From contig JAAYKS010000059.1 of assembly GCA_012522285.1 (NCBI GenBank), forward strand, positions 1-5,996: a stretch of 5,996 nt of DNA, read 5' to 3'. Within the stretch, counting starts at the first letter, position 1. Each line of letters starts with the position of its first letter. Positions 5,841 through 5,996 of the stretch are shown one piece after another. The position numbers were made by a program, and so were the translations under genes. Source of the DNA: Clostridiaceae bacterium (lineage in GTDB: Bacteria; Bacillota; Clostridia; Saccharofermentanales; UBA5734). The notes beneath the pieces were generated by a model. That model did no database searches, was not told the DNA's origin, and saw only the letters and a program-made list of their open reading frames with translations.

Positions 5841-5863
5841 CCGCGCCAACATGTGCGGTTTTT
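5841..5863 (+). terminator. Terminator-like hairpin with T5 in the lipoprotein leader
   Basis: CCGCGC (5841-5846) pairs with GTGCGG (5853-5858) in six base pairs, one of them G-U, around a six-base loop, followed directly by five T. The opposite strand has no T-run after the stem, so it works only rightward. The neighbouring gene on the left points the other way, so it does not end any visible gene and may instead be an attenuator within the leader of the lipoprotein gene. The stem is short. Confidence 0.35.
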
Positions 5864-5880
5864 ATGAAAAGAGGACAGAC

Positions 5881-5996
5881 ATGATGACGGATGTTACAAA
5901 AACCCGTAAAACGGTTTTTCAGGGGTTTGTGCTGATGCTGGCGCTCCTGTTCGCAACCGGGTGCGGCAAAGCCGCGCCACAGGAAACGACCGGAGA
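5881..5996 (+). CDS. Partial lipoprotein gene, 5' end only
   Basis: ATG at 5881 opens a frame of 38 codons plus two bases to the right edge. The protein begins with a basic region (T-K-T-R-K, 6-10), a hydrophobic core (12-25) and a lipobox ending F-A-T-G-C28, then G-K-A-A-P-Q-E-T-T, a polar linker. It should be exported and lipid-anchored. GAGGA lies 5 nt before the first ATG, so that start is preferred to the second ATG at 5884 and to an in-frame ATG at 5851 inside the hairpin loop. The mature domain is outside the window, so function is unknown. It is transcribed away from the pit operon and shares its control region. Confidence 0.8.
   Translation, partial: MMTDVTKTRKTVFQGFVLMLALLFATGCGKAAPQETTG

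Noticed and set aside
5714..5880. Known riboswitch or Pho box upstream of pit
   Set aside because: The leader is only about 60 nt and matches no conserved riboswitch core I know; no repeated TTAACA-like or CTGTCAT-like boxes are seen.

Overview
The window reads as chromosomal DNA from a GC-rich, Gram-positive-type bacterium. My best guess is a Clostridia-like member of the Bacillota. The grounds are an LCP cell-wall ligase, lipoproteins with long Thr/Pro linkers behind the acylated cysteine, strong AGGAGG-like ribosome binding sites, and a phosphate transporter of the HGAQDGQK subtype paired with a DUF47 protein. This placement is inference. I see no mobile element, CRISPR array, tRNA or rRNA.

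Layout from right to left, since almost everything lies on the minus strand. At 5881-5996 a plus-strand lipoprotein gene begins and runs off the right edge. The 5714-5880 gap is a divergent control region. It carries a good sigma-A promoter on the minus strand (TTGAAG, 17 bp, TATAAT), a leader stem-loop that begins almost at the predicted transcript start, and on the plus strand a hairpin followed by five T that looks like an attenuator. From the minus promoter runs a tight four-gene cluster: pit phosphate permease (5713-4661), DUF47/PhoU-like partner (4641-4021), LCP-family cell-wall ligase (4007-2841), and a membrane-anchored PP2C-like phosphatase with a Thr/Pro-rich outer tail (2833-1367). 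Gaps are 19, 13 and 7 nt, so these four are very probably one operon.

After a 149-nt gap (1218-1366) with an extended -10 promoter, a second transcription unit starts. It encodes a NitT/TauT-type substrate-binding lipoprotein (1217-120) and, 29 nt further on, the first 30 codons of another gene (90-1, continuing off the left edge), probably the permease of the same ABC importer.

Working model: the first operon joins phosphate import (Pit plus its DUF47 partner) to attachment of wall polymers, which are often phosphate-rich (LCP), and to a membrane phosphatase that could tune envelope processes by removing protein phosphates. The second unit is a nutrient importer of unknown substrate. The most notable points are the operon combination, the degenerate metal site of the PP2C protein, a G8 tract at the boundary between its membrane segment and its tail, and the leader structures in the divergent control region. 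I found no clear sign of a wholly new system such as a defence island.
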